Origin: a virus
Reading direction: 5' to 3' (one strand)
Length of the DNA: 64,000 bases
IMG/VR virus record: IMGVR_UViG_3300035204_001665
Span: 1-64,000 of that record
Shown: positions 42,501 to 48,868 of the stretch, piece by piece
How positions within the stretch are numbered: the stretch's first letter is position 1
Layout: each line of letters opens with the position of its first letter
The notes under the pieces: model-generated
The model's database searches: none
The model's input: the letters and a program-made list of their open reading frames with translations, nothing else
What the model was told of the DNA's origin: nothing
Program-made: the position numbers and the translations under genes

Positions 42501-44425
42501 GACGAATCCGGACTAAACCCCCATTGAGATTCGAATGCTTTCCCGTAAGATTTTCCCGCCTTGCCGGGGGGGATAATCGCTGGCTGTTTTATTCCGGGAA
42601 ATCTTTTTACTTTTTCTGCGCCGTTATAAGTCACCCTTCCTTCTCCCGGAATACTCATTGTTTTAATCCGTCCGGGTTTATAACCTGCCTGCAGAGCACC
42701 AATGTATTCGCTCATTCCGGCGTTAAAGCTAGGAACATGACCTGAACTTTTTCTGATGAGTGTAGTCGTTCCTGTAGATTTATCAATTCTCGCGCCGACT
42801 TGCGAGCCCACCGCCGGAGTCATTTGTCTTGAAAGGGACAAGAGCTTTTCTCTTGCGATAATTTCTGACTTCAAGGCTTCTAAAATCAAGTTTTCAGCTT
42901 TGAGTACGGACATCTCTCCGGTTTCTATCTTTTTAATTAAAGCTGGGTTAGACGAAAGGATACCGTGAATTTGTTGCTGAACCGCTGCCTGTTGCTGGGC
43001 AGCTTTATTCAGCCCCATCATATCTTTCGTAGACTTAGCAAGGAAAGTTACAAAGTTATAAAATAATTTACCCGCTATCGCTGTTAGCGCTATCAATCCC
43101 GGTCCAGATAAAAAGTTCCCGATAGACTGCATTACGCCCTTTGCCATCCTCCCCCCGAAATCGTTAGCTTCTTTATCGTTGAAACCGAAGAACCCTGCGA
43201 TGTCTCCAAAAAAACTAGTTTTCTCAGTCAATTTATTAAAACCGTCCAATAGAGCCCTAAACGCTGGCTCAAATGACAGTGCCCCTATCTCTGCGCCCAT
43301 CTTGGTAAGATTTTGCACAGACTCATTTGTTAGTGCCGCTAAGGTTTTATTTAGTTCTTGATTTCTACGTATGGCTTCATCAGTAGTATTAAGCGAAGTC
43401 TTAAGTGCTTGTTCATATATAGACGTTCCCTTTTTTAAATCTCCTAAAATCGCCTTTAAAATATTCATCTGATAAACACCACCGACCAGCTCTGCGGTTT
43501 GAGCCTTGGCTGCAGAACCCAAGCCATCATACGCCTTCGCGAAATCTTTCATGATTGCCATGGCTGGGCGTAAGTCTCCGTTCATCTTCTTTACTTGAAC
43601 GCCCAAAGCTTCTAACTGTTGCTGGACACCTGTCCTCTGGACTCTTGTAAAAATTGTTTTTAGGGAGTTACCAATAATATTACCGCCTCTGGCAGTTGTT
43701 TGTTGGGCTGAAGTAACCACCGCTATCAGTTCATCAAAACTTACATTTGCTCCTTCAGCGGTTGATGCGACTCTTTTTATAGCCTCAGCTAAATCATTAG
43801 TACTAACCGCGAAAGCTGCATCCACATTTGCCATTTTATTAATAATTTCCGTAGAGGTAATTGCCGTTCTATTGAAACTGTTAATAGCGGCCGTTAGAGA
43901 ATTCACGGCGGCGGTGGCATCCATACCCGATAGTCTCATTAATATCAGAGCGTCTCTTGTTCGAGTAATGGTTTTTTCCATTCCCAGACCCTGCCTAGCA
44001 AATTCTTGAGCGGCCTCACCGACCTGTTGAAAAGATTGCCCTGTATTTTTTGCTACGTCGAAGAGGTTATTACTGAATTTTTTTAAATTTGAACTTGAAG
44101 CATTGAGAATTACATTGATGCCAGCTAGAGTTTTTTCAACCTCTATTGTAGCTTTAGCCATTTCCTTAAAAGCACTAGTAACTCCATATAAAATTCCTGC
44201 CGAAGCGGTAAAGGCAATAACGCGGGCGTTAGAAGCATCTAAACTTTTTTGGAATTCGGCGATTGAACCAGTAATTTTACCAAGTGGTTGGGTGAATTTT
44301 TTAGAGTCTATGCCCTGTAGTTTTATTTGGGTACGCTCAGCCTTTCTGGCAAAATTAGCCAGATCCTTCTCCGCTCGACTAGTATCTAACCTAGCCTCTC
44401 CTTCAATTCTAAAGTCTACAGCCAT
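30506..44425 (-). CDS. Tail tape-measure protein (TP901-type), 4,639 residues
   Basis: The N-terminal ~400 residues are the TP901 tape-measure core (SFQQVGEAAQEFARQGLGM, then ALILMRLSGMDATAAVNSL, NVSFDELIAVVTSAQQTT). Most of the rest is charged, long-helix sequence. Five copies of a GF(I/V)PNF-like motif lie between about residues 560 and 1190 (near 42732, 42480, 41735, 41110 and 40897). The C-terminal ~600 residues carry the tape-measure 'GG.....VPAMLMGGEYVVNRSA' repeats (also VPAFLQQGEYVLRKAA). It spans the tail tube and sets its length; the rule of about 0.15 nm per residue gives roughly 0.7 micrometre. AAGG lies about 11 nt upstream of the start. One of the largest tape measures, comparable to Thermus phage P74-26. 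Confidence 0.95.
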   Translation of the reverse strand: MAVDFRIEGEARLDTSRAEKDLANFARKAERTQIKLQGIDSKKFTQPLGKITGSIAEFQKSLDASNARVIAFTASAGILYGVTSAFKEMAKATIEVEKTLAGINVILNASSSNLKKFSNNLFDVAKNTGQSFQQVGEAAQEFARQGLGMEKTITRTRDALILMRLSGMDATAAVNSLTAAINSFNRTAITSTEIINKMANVDAAFAVSTNDLAEAIKRVASTAEGANVSFDELIAVVTSAQQTTARGGNIIGNSLKTIFTRVQRTGVQQQLEALGVQVKKMNGDLRPAMAIMKDFAKAYDGLGSAAKAQTAELVGGVYQMNILKAILGDLKKGTSIYEQALKTSLNTTDEAIRRNQELNKTLAALTNESVQNLTKMGAEIGALSFEPAFRALLDGFNKLTEKTSFFGDIAGFFGFNDKEANDFGGRMAKGVMQSIGNFLSGPGLIALTAIAGKLFYNFVTFLAKSTKDMMGLNKAAQQQAAVQQQIHGILSSNPALIKKIETGEMSVLKAENLILEALKSEIIAREKLLSLSRQMTPAVGSQVGARIDKSTGTTTLIRKSSGHVPSFNAGMSEYIGALQAGYKPGRIKTMSIPGEGRVTYNGAEKVKRFPGIKQPAIIPPGKAGKSYGKAFESQWGFSPDSSGPSAFGFVPNLLQFLTSLRLGVDKQGRQGSSGRLKIRGDVLAKEVGPELGKVIKYVIPGSEYVTINTLGQQKPITEKERAGFTKGTGRRAAKKGGQQEAALAARYGGFGMGRFRGKSQAAKDMDPQKLKLPYDSGERVGGRNFAVESKPSFRARYVAQIFKKTLYETNSSSLRHLKRRLQSKIKGGDQMAAAHLRTLENRIGIETKNRGNELSTWTMSPSGTPAIGSLGEMNRIMGFDTKNALAARKEKLFSGGFIPNFAVAEPRRVGGVWDATRSAAMLVPEMGLGAGRGTSAIASVPGTGRGKKSTRIKFNIYDPDIPKNRRDSLHKKVEKSLTKTATAYAREFSPDPIKPALTPEPGKYFNTGALKSAVGNVFEAGLDAAFARAKDVETARFDVRSGTKGSGKVRNLFGVPFVGHADYKAQNSPTLRKSMAEKIANEFRRIRSEVSSKKGTKGKGKSGGFIPNFGVMEAIETEQALGGKPTLDYNPRVGVYVRDAKTQSSFADVVRDHPEGIGRAVQNSKAAQKVLSSSGFVPNFAEDEGGGMTGVDTGINTMALAFMAMGAKDLADKFKETGSAAIELRTRFEAMQAEGEDLKERQRELGDGAEQAEQALEEFAKNLKNTKKDDKDLAKADKLDKERGRDDLTGKEKSEAREKAGLKGRKTSSMTDEEKEKLEKEENKILTQSNKDRKKEADEIRASVQQRKKNKVSRTKEGAALDKEVATRKQLEIDLQEERAAHDKNSAALTREAAAHNRNAMSSGQMVGGAAAGAAGGGMMGSLKRGGGMVGQWGQQGAMMGMMAMPMVGGAMAGLGMDEQKSKVVQDSMSIGLMGAMSGNPWVMAGAATFAVLDGIEKWGEASRDQTKKWKEALEGANEKLQEFQNLSQEYLKNQAEYQQALTDPDISPEQLKKRTDAMFESVRNVPREFAADVRAAAHSGDELKKTFERIEKSLKDVAKDIEAAGTIEKGRKERDEIGWWFWGHQGGDKTGVEGGFGGGAAAAGGAEQARKQRFNAAAARDAVVDSVMRRLEKEDVQGFAGKELRRKLMAGTRPGIKHNERVKNNMQWFAEVGLNPELMEAIEQVLVKGIHDMTALNGAILHRLKAESEAADELDKLAEVIRKNKEISGVFNVAMKRAGEQLDHFNFNLKSITDIARKRVEGHNERRRMRESYSRKAVLTNARGHSKLIDPFEGKWDQMQRKQQIAEMATMEKYLASGQLLVAKTQRSIIGVLDKKLDENAKTVQRLQLKQYKEGQPLSITEKTELKKRERAQQAFSEILGKALHQSAAAPEQMMPNIVKNLRRELNTVGLSSTEIDSVVNEIGSLKESAEQSLMKLLQQQQEEIMIQKIQTKNQERLIELQQQLKFGGGIASFAGGERWKKTRSLREERAEAEFSPTIPQRLMNRGRADFKSLQDLTKNFSMDAGQLSDPTYDKMIASAVLGLTLDVQKQLKIKDKNLRSWGGAKPDDELWRQGVFKSMSEGAIDDAMQQVSAALKLKALPEDVIKIRNDMELLREMFGDQWRFLEEANQSAFTRAIKETGIDNIGTVITATNEAGFQSIDDSLSRLITAFNVGFGIQTYMKNLQEINKNEKRAMQLMNSTSDAEQERLSQQGKMDVQFKDLRSKYLAMQMGWMKWDQGNLLADGSGGTAEKAQREARTAQAKAFMSVGQALFDDPNLSHAGRVEALKQIARGQIPSDVRFDSGVLANMGPDFQANLAVAKAGNWQPWEKDAAGNTVWSQDGMYRKRGTYTQKELDAGRIVPLGGGALPAIGDDFFENGVSDEGDFFVKYKKGEEATLYGALSQIIDRNVGTGTQWVKMFTSLLGGTTGGDRVINQQGAWFMAKKLGYTGVEPNDRTGDRGDEDWLASYKHAYQKYMKYGEDLPNISRRAQIAEKERLAEAHRQRGDIWTLKGDNITEFSRRDNIDKHEKRELEIQRKKAYSEAERHKKLSIKLSKEALGMSEEWDLAPNDKQEQYFKDALEWERRRIRLLDERIDRQEAVLNLKAKERAIDQGGQVFEVSGAGPLNPPPPADLARDFRERAVRNQALKVRDARIELAVDKETARKEVPKAGSYGESGMKKNRFWQGALAIDAYFRLQASENLKDQEDAERYKASLVGGWTKGGKGGKKSIDMTDAELRDLATGLKRLAALRDQEYYNEERERLNEGRDPNLRPMTAGPSLFTDWGKEFWWNQQQERMSQMDAILPDFKRIQKEAEWLFRGGTAKEWAGFGTGTRLGLTAVAESSPQSVLNEVQMALETGIKESKIEGSIRSRLEQLQDKFDNDIDNFDRQDALEQAQLMGVLEAIKKIGEEHGDVVKLQEYRLRIEKAIANVQAGSLQDQIKALQILRDIDIQKFMEKGYAADTAFKRAKFTGLESRTELGQLKDTSLGYKFKEVFADWGRDQDFDKILGGDFALTDFQKTLVDRLEVLFDEDHENFFRKLQGTLDDNVQKLMKLERLPATRDNRAAFSAARATRHSASMERLQFGGYTPNVSLQAARYGITAEEVKGYDAPAPRRGAMPADTQTVPPAHYVKKYGDNAKAKWAGLTPAEKHVEWKKQMATEHASAVGDWRRGRKATEEKFTAAGIPIGDRGSMLRTSVHQPGIGRLFGQPELGSNWDQAGRLSGVGGQMFGVGGWRHLAKAQQGPLGEEMKTYIKDQMIDLNDALENAMLDNLDTQLSPMKTVQEKITSLANLNELRVRKYESQFAKIYDNEIKDEAAKTERRRILFEMQLKNADQANEDLSQLNRRIFEASLTPTANRAGQREMRSGRIGLSMDAWRKNYASMAYQGGQSTGFDFWGAATRDPSAASAAQATRPTATAWRNARLKESDQTKVMAEEMRLELEIMEAQEEDPKKIAQLRAKYEHYKTQANALRQAAMQSDSVIRERYLDIQIAQKEVDKILKQYVEDQVDNLDDLIGGLTDQIRLEGLDPTLYAIQRMPAKKKKLDEQIRKILAPNEQLGTQLVMEDIRSVMEDATDAQRDTLKELQKLLKEGFNLQLQQLDAEIKELDRSILQLRSGPATSDNLQQLASGLEKRIEKSLEQFMFGTGGGGKDQNLIDTIKKRLGLDTSSGGKRPGYAPLGLFPSQSRLIQAGQAPANSWRSLNIGWNQTPEAARRAGIDARPLGGEAPGVPYWSDSKSPLKKKLGGLLASLGIQGKGERPKWITDLEKKFGLNKQGGRVLHGYLQGSLGTSEDVFGPGQSPEVQKRLFDELTQLDLGGQKLTPKQIREFYLAMTKAQKNFHENSLKMSKEAHDNRFQLERRTLYLMKASGAMPSAISAQEEKTWQAGRAAWQVGTASLLKDHPDLMPGKIQPGITTPIAPVIENMKVAAKRAWAKHDTLMLGEDVEGALAASEEAKKYEHQAKLLEQMAKDGKSLEEAWKNIKIKKLKNDLTDLREQINLDMLDPGTLSRETIEARREETRKSIKDGSYQMKQTFKDLFAAWHYGTKEMMIDADEALFTFGMEFRSGIASAFGEAIKGTKTLEEAFSDMFLKLADYALDQVLQMTVNRVIGSFAQAAPAATGGLITNNGVQKFARGGPVVGGSGTKDDVPAFLQQGEYVLRKAAVKKYGVSLIDLINNEGFGAVNKYATGGRVGAGVRAGRGPGKIVGDPKLGQPAYILYPDGSKTLVSEMTALRRQRGLPQYEHTDPDPSFFGKKNYKVDYWTHLSEPTTHGGLGMSTKDIAKLKAQWEANAFADPQEGLVSNIKHGREGRWVDYNLRNAFVYDSDKFPSLDHSYFSIDPRLTRQALADSDNPRNKIRQDKVSKLYSYYEDRASDLIAHAEAVAKWKAAKKKRMKYSMIAAAASLGISALTGGAGLGMPGAQGTVGGNFFSWLGGASGGAVTSRGIGKATGGLIGDAIPAMLMGGEYVVNRSAVQKYGSDFFTQLNKGNVPAFASGGYVGGNGLRSSKGSEKNAKGIMSEPSVADGDTTNNITINVNLNENGGITTDVNTGGEGISLEKARSLGTLIKQTVVETIVQQKRQGGILHQSTQNRG

Positions 44426-44447
44426 GTCCCTTAAACCTTAATTATTA

Positions 44448-44455
44448 ATTACACT
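44448..44455 (-). promoter_or_regulatory. AGTGTAAT element upstream of the tape measure gene
   Basis: On the minus strand the element reads AGTGTAAT and is followed by TAATAATTAAGG, which provides a Shine-Dalgarno-like AAGG. It lies 22 nt before the ATG at 44425. It recurs at other structural genes. Confidence 0.45.
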
Positions 44456-44467
44456 GGTTTAATGGGA

Positions 44468-45496
44468 TTATTGATGATGAATCTCAATAAAATCATCCAT
44501 ATCCATAGTTCCCCCTCTTTTGGCTGCTTCATCAGCTAAGTTTATAGTTTGACTACTATTTTGCTTGTATCCTAGTTTTTCTAGGTCCTTTTTGGTCGCA
44601 CCGACAATTGTAGACGCGCCTTGCCCTTGCGCCCCCTTACCTTTGCTCATTTTCTCCATAGCTTCTTCTGCGTTTTTAGACCCCTCATAGAATTCAATCA
44701 GCGCGTCAGGGTCTTTTCTGATTTGCATTGGGGCTGGCGTCTTGGCGTCTTGAGCTAAATTTTTAAAATATCTACCATAAGTATATAGTTCATTTTGATT
44801 GTGGGTAAGTTGAACGACTGGTCTGCCATAAAAGTTGTATATATTATCATCACACAAATAAAAGAAATTTGTAAAAAATGTACATAACGATATTCTTTTT
44901 ATGTTTAAGTGATTAAGTAACTTACTTCTTGAACTATACGCTTGATATATAGAGGTCAGTTCCTGATCATTTAGTTCATCGAATTCCTCGGGAGAATAGA
45001 GTAGCTTTTTATATTCCTTATCCTTAAAGAGTACTTGGTGCATAAAATATTCGTTGCTTCTTTTTTCTGCGTATGCTTCTGCCACGAAACCTACTAGCTG
45101 ATTTCTTCTGTTTATTATCTCATTAAGTTTTTTAGAGTTTTCTTCAATTAATTTTCTAACCCTTTGGATTTCGGAGTCTAGAAATAACTTGCTTTTAGTT
45201 GCTTGAAGATTGTCGGTATAAGTTTTGAGCTGGGCCATTTCTGTCTCTTGTGACCTATCCCAAAGACCTTCCGAAGCTAGATAGTCTAATTGCTCTCTTC
45301 TAGTGGGTAGCCCCATACCCCTAGCTTTATCAAAAGAATTTTTGTAACATTTGTCCGTATCTATGGAGTCATAGACATTTAGATGCTTTATATACCCCTC
45401 GTTATAATCGGTTTTTATGGGGGTATAGCCATTTAGAATATCTAGATATACTATTTTTAACTCTTCCTCAGAGGGCGCTGCTTCCTTTTTGGCCAT
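44468..45496 (-). CDS. Hypothetical protein in tail-assembly chaperone position
   Basis: 342 residues, no family recognised. The middle is a long charged helix (KSKLFLDSEIQRVRKLIEENSKKLNE), and the C-terminus is low-complexity (GKGAQGQGASTIVG). It lies directly upstream of the tape measure, where siphoviruses encode the gpG/gpGT-type chaperones that wrap the tape measure. It starts 10 nt after the stop of the gene above. There is no overlap or visible slippery frameshift joining the two, so if they are chaperones they are separate proteins here. Confidence 0.6.
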   Translation of the reverse strand: MAKKEAAPSEEELKIVYLDILNGYTPIKTDYNEGYIKHLNVYDSIDTDKCYKNSFDKARGMGLPTRREQLDYLASEGLWDRSQETEMAQLKTYTDNLQATKSKLFLDSEIQRVRKLIEENSKKLNEIINRRNQLVGFVAEAYAEKRSNEYFMHQVLFKDKEYKKLLYSPEEFDELNDQELTSIYQAYSSRSKLLNHLNIKRISLCTFFTNFFYLCDDNIYNFYGRPVVQLTHNQNELYTYGRYFKNLAQDAKTPAPMQIRKDPDALIEFYEGSKNAEEAMEKMSKGKGAQGQGASTIVGATKKDLEKLGYKQNSSQTINLADEAAKRGGTMDMDDFIEIHHQ

Positions 45497-45506
45497 GATA
45501 AAAGTT

Positions 45507-46490
45507 TTAAGTTAGGTTCACATCTTGATTTTCTTTTTCGACTTTGGCTTCGCTTTCCGTTTTTTCTTTGTCCGCAGCTTCGCTTTTAACTTTAGCTTTT
45601 GTTTTGACCCTTTTCTTTTTTTCTTTTGCACTAGACTCTTTAGCCACAGCCACAGTTTCTTCAACTTGTATTTCATTTTCTGCTCCTTCTTCTCCCTCTT
45701 TTCCTTGTTCGAATTCTACCTCGTATTTAGAGTCATCCTCTCCTAGGTCTGCTTGCTCTGCGAATTTAATTAGTTCCTTAAACTGATCGGGATCGCTAGT
45801 CTTACTTACGTACCAGAAACTTACATAATAAAAAAACTTATTAAGTGTGCCCAGTACCCAATCATCATCGTTTTCTTCCATCTCATCATATCTAGCCAGC
45901 TTTTCTTCATAAGTGCCCTCTCCAAAATAGCTAGACTCTTTTTCTTTTTCGTCGACCTGATAACCAAGGTGGAGAACCCACCAAAGAATAGTCTTGTTTC
46001 TTGCCCTATTTTCTGCAGTTTGATCATAAAGACTAGACTGATTCGATTCAAATTCCTGTATCCTTTCTCTAGCGTTAGAAAGAAATTCCGAAATCTCTGT
46101 GAATTTTTCCTTTTCTTCTGCGGATCTTTCTTCTGTAGTTTTTAGGGCAATCTTTTGTAATTCTACTTGCTTGTCGAATACGTCGTTATATAACGCGCCG
46201 AACTCGTCTTTTTCCTTGTCACTTAAGATGCCCCCATCGTTACTAAATCTTTTTGCCAACAACGCCCTAGTTAAAAGGCCGGCCTTAATACCTTCTGATA
46301 GCTTGACCCCATAGAATAGCTCCGCATCATCATATAGTTTTCTAGTGGGCCTTCTAATGAAAAACTTCTTGTCTACAGATTTAATTACATCTTTACTGAC
46401 TGTAATATCTGCACCGTCATCGCCCTTTCCCTGAGATACCTCCTTTACCGTCTCCTCTTTAGGGAGAACAAATTCATATATTCTTTTCAT
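45507..46490 (-). CDS. Hypothetical protein in tail-assembly chaperone position (acidic, Lys/Glu tail)
   Basis: 327 residues, no family recognised. The N-terminal half includes FFIRRPTRKLYDDAELFYGV, then long helices (TTEERSAEEKEKFTEISEFL). It has an aromatic hydrophobic segment (LNKFFYYVSFWYV) and ends in a highly charged tail (KEKKKRVKTKAKVKSEA...). Such a gene, between tube and tape measure, is in the position of tail assembly chaperones in lambda-like phages. AAGG lies about 11 nt before the ATG. Function is inferred from position only. Confidence 0.6.
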   Translation of the reverse strand: MKRIYEFVLPKEETVKEVSQGKGDDGADITVSKDVIKSVDKKFFIRRPTRKLYDDAELFYGVKLSEGIKAGLLTRALLAKRFSNDGGILSDKEKDEFGALYNDVFDKQVELQKIALKTTEERSAEEKEKFTEISEFLSNARERIQEFESNQSSLYDQTAENRARNKTILWWVLHLGYQVDEKEKESSYFGEGTYEEKLARYDEMEENDDDWVLGTLNKFFYYVSFWYVSKTSDPDQFKELIKFAEQADLGEDDSKYEVEFEQGKEGEEGAENEIQVEETVAVAKESSAKEKKKRVKTKAKVKSEAADKEKTESEAKVEKENQDVNLT

Positions 46491-46514
46491 ACCTTTTTCC
46501 TTATTATTATATTT

Positions 46515-46739
46515 TTATTTGAACTTAATATCAAAATTTTCCAGACTTTCCTCGAGCTCTCTTATGGCGTCATTACCATAATCTAGTACTCTTTTCCTAA
46601 TTTTTTGATAATCTTCGGGGGGAATAGATTGATCGTGGACCTTTAAGTCTTCAATAAGAATCAGAAAGTTTTTACACAAATTGATTACTTTCCTCCTATT
46701 GTGGAATGCAATAAATTCCCTACCTTTTTTTCCGTCCAT
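46515..46739 (-). CDS. Small hypothetical protein between tube and chaperone genes
   Basis: 74 residues, basic N-terminus (GREFIAFHNRRKVINLCKNF) and acidic C-terminus (RELEESLENFDIKFK), helical in appearance. No family recognised. It has the best Shine-Dalgarno of this region: AAGGAG 9 nt before the ATG. It follows the tube gene's terminator, so it starts a new transcription unit. Small size and position suggest a chaperone or regulator of tail assembly. Confidence 0.62.
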   Translation of the reverse strand: MDGKKGREFIAFHNRRKVINLCKNFLILIEDLKVHDQSIPPEDYQKIRKRVLDYGNDAIRELEESLENFDIKFK

Positions 46740-46748
46740 TAATCCTTA

Positions 46749-46766
46749 CTCCTTACCTATATTATA
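46749..46766 (-). promoter_or_regulatory. -10-like TATAAT and Shine-Dalgarno upstream of the 74-residue gene
   Basis: TATAAT (46761-46766), preceded by TG, lies 21 nt before the ATG; AAGGAG (46749-46754) lies 9 nt before it. A matching -35 is weak. It would restart transcription after the terminator just upstream. Confidence 0.4.
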
Positions 46767-46791
46767 CAGTTCAAAAAGCCTTAATTAATAT

Positions 46792-46822
46792 AAAAAAACC
46801 CCCCATTTTTCAATGGGAGGTT
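46792..46822 (-). terminator. Rho-independent terminator after the tail tube gene
   Basis: On the minus strand an 11-bp stem (AACCTCCCATT/AATGGGGGGTT, one G-T wobble) is closed by a GAAA tetraloop and followed by a T-tract. It lies 23 nt after the tube gene stop. Clear hairpin plus U-run. Confidence 0.92.
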
Positions 46823-46844
46823 TCTGTTTGTGTTAACTAAGGAA

Positions 46845-47954
46845 TTAGCTTACCGAACCACTCATGAACAATCCTCTATCAGTTTGAGAGGATGAACCGA
46901 TTTGAGTACTAAACGTTAGCGTTACGGACTCGTTATCTCCAATCGAGCTAGTAAAGGACTGGCTGTCCAATTTAGCCTTCTTAAGGAGGAACGCGATGTG
47001 TGCGTTTGCGCCATCGTTCAGGTGAACCGTCACGTCGTGGCTACGGTCCAAATCAATGATATCCGCTAGGTTACCAGTGGTTAAGTCTCCGACCAGTGCG
47101 TCTACGGTCATGGTTACTGTCACCGGGAAGGTAATCTCTCTAGCGAATGCAAAACGGCTGCCTAACTTATTCAGCGGCTCTCTTGCGAGGTCGAAACTAA
47201 GGTTATAGTTTTGAACCTTGGCATCACTAATCGCACCTTCCACGAATGGGAGGTCAAGAGTGATGTCACCGGGTTTGATCGCGTTAACGATACTCGAACC
47301 GGTTTGAGAGGTAGCTTCAGCAAGGCTGAACTTATATTTTGTGTTCTTCAAGCCGTCTGATGGGTTAACATGAGGTGAATATCCACCCGTACCTTGAATA
47401 AAGGCCATGTTAAGGGCTTCCACAGTAGATGAAGCCGTCGGGAATCCACCGACTGCTGCTTCAGATGTGTACGAAGCCATAAATCCATTACCAACGCCGA
47501 TCACGCGACTAAGATTAGTTGGGTTGCCGCCGTCTTCGGCTTCTGCGAATCCGACTGCGTCACTACCTTCAGATACAATCCGAATGTAGTAGTTTCTCTC
47601 GTCAGCGTCGTTATCCAAAATGTCAGTCAAACAGGACTCTGTCCCGCCTCCGATTTTGAATCCCATTTTATCTTCGTTATGGAAGCTGCAGAGATACCAA
47701 GAAAAGTCCAGACTTACAGTCGGCTGTTCCAAGATAACTCTATCGATGGCGGCGAGATCGCCGTATTGGTTTACGTCTTGTCTAGCGATGTCAAAACTAT
47801 AGTTAGCGCTTTGAATTCGCTTGAGCTGGTTAGGTGCATGTGTTCCAGACTCGTGATCCCAATCTCTTGTATCAACATGATTCGCGGAGTACCGCTTATC
47901 CGGTCCGGCGTACACTGCTTGACTTTGATAAATTACTCTATTTCTAGTGGCCAT
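46845..47954 (-). CDS. Major tail (tube) protein
   Basis: 369 residues. Two tube-like beta halves are visible: NYSFDIARQDVNQYGDLAAI followed by VILEQPTVSLDFSWYL, and a later copy NYNLSFDLAREPLNKLGSRF with REITFPVTVTMTVDALVGDL. These repeated 'I.R......YG' and 'tv.l.f..y' elements are characteristic of siphovirus tube proteins. It ends with a hydrophilic GSSSQTDRGLF. It would polymerise into hexameric rings around the tape measure. AAGGA sits 9 nt before the ATG; the gene has its own terminator, consistent with high expression. It also resembles the TIG-domain protein at 18678. Confidence 0.75.
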   Translation of the reverse strand: MATRNRVIYQSQAVYAGPDKRYSANHVDTRDWDHESGTHAPNQLKRIQSANYSFDIARQDVNQYGDLAAIDRVILEQPTVSLDFSWYLCSFHNEDKMGFKIGGGTESCLTDILDNDADERNYYIRIVSEGSDAVGFAEAEDGGNPTNLSRVIGVGNGFMASYTSEAAVGGFPTASSTVEALNMAFIQGTGGYSPHVNPSDGLKNTKYKFSLAEATSQTGSSIVNAIKPGDITLDLPFVEGAISDAKVQNYNLSFDLAREPLNKLGSRFAFAREITFPVTVTMTVDALVGDLTTGNLADIIDLDRSHDVTVHLNDGANAHIAFLLKKAKLDSQSFTSSIGDNESVTLTFSTQIGSSSQTDRGLFMSGSVS

Positions 47955-47979
47955 AATAAATATTCCTTATTTGTTATAA

Positions 47980-47987
47980 ATTACATT
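47980..47987 (-). promoter_or_regulatory. AATGTAAT element upstream of the tube gene
   Basis: A variant of the AGTGTAAT element on the minus strand, followed by TTATAACAAATAAGG, about 25 nt before the start codon. Confidence 0.4.
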
Positions 47988-48013
47988 TTATTTTAATTGT
48001 TGGGAACTATTGG

Positions 48014-48868
48014 TTACCCTTCTCGAGGATATCTTTCCAGCCCCAGTTCAAAATCTATGATTGCCTTAAATACCTCAGGGTTGGCGTTCTTTAGATTTTC
48101 CATATATCCCAAGCTAAATCTAGAAACATTTACTTCATCTATATGCAATTGATTATTATTGCCAATATCTCTAGTCAAGTTGTTATAATTATATACACCA
48201 GTTTTTAGTCCCCCAAGCACATTAAATGGATAATTTTGATCGGACAATATCGGGACCATAGTTCGAGCCTGATCCTTAAAAATAGAGCACGCTGCATCTA
48301 GGTTATATTGGGAATCAGCTAATATGACACCCCGAATGCTAATCTGAGTCCTGTCCAACCCGCCGAACGCCATCGGTTGGTTAGATCCACCGTTATTTTT
48401 AATAAAAATAGCAGGGTATGTAGTTACGGACGTGGGCAAACCCTCTACTGTTTGAGAGGTACTGGGTCTTAAGTCTATTTTATTCTCGAAAAGCAGTTCC
48501 TGTTCTGCCTTTGCAGTTAAATATACATTAAAATCTTTGACAGCATAATTTCCGCTAATTGTGCTGCTCGTGGTCGAATCGAAATAGACCTGCCCTTGGT
48601 TATAGTTAATATCTACCAACGGAGACTGGCCCGTGCTTTTAAAATTATTATCAACATATACTCCACTCAATATTTTAGCGTCTGTGATTGATTCGTCCGC
48701 CACCATTTGTTTGAACGGAGCTCCGTATGCATTGTAATTATAATATAACCCATCGACAGAATAGAAATTAGATCCGTAATTAGTATAGGCGTCTCCTTTG
48801 TCCAGCAAAGTATGATCTAACCATAATAGAAAGCTAGACATTACTCTATTTTCAAATTGAGTTTTCAT
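48014..48868 (-). CDS. Putative tail terminator/completion protein
   Basis: 284 residues, no close family recognised. It is a beta-rich protein with NNGGSNQPMAFGGLDRTQISI, then DQNYPFNVLGGLKTG, then ENLKNANPEVFKAIIDFELGLERY. The placement, directly before the tube protein and after connector-type genes, corresponds to lambda gpU/gpZ-type terminator genes. It starts inside the stop region of the 210-residue gene above (overlap 4 bp), which suggests coupling. Alternative: a minor tail or neck component. Confidence 0.5.
   Translation of the reverse strand: MKTQFENRVMSSFLLWLDHTLLDKGDAYTNYGSNFYSVDGLYYNYNAYGAPFKQMVADESITDAKILSGVYVDNNFKSTGQSPLVDINYNQGQVYFDSTTSSTISGNYAVKDFNVYLTAKAEQELLFENKIDLRPSTSQTVEGLPTSVTTYPAIFIKNNGGSNQPMAFGGLDRTQISIRGVILADSQYNLDAACSIFKDQARTMVPILSDQNYPFNVLGGLKTGVYNYNNLTRDIGNNNQLHIDEVNVSRFSLGYMENLKNANPEVFKAIIDFELGLERYPREG

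Noticed and set aside
44468-46490. A programmed frameshift joining the two chaperone-position genes as in lambda G/GT
   Set aside because: The first frame ends at a TAA and the second begins at its own ATG 10 nt downstream; no overlap or obvious slippery heptamer joins them.
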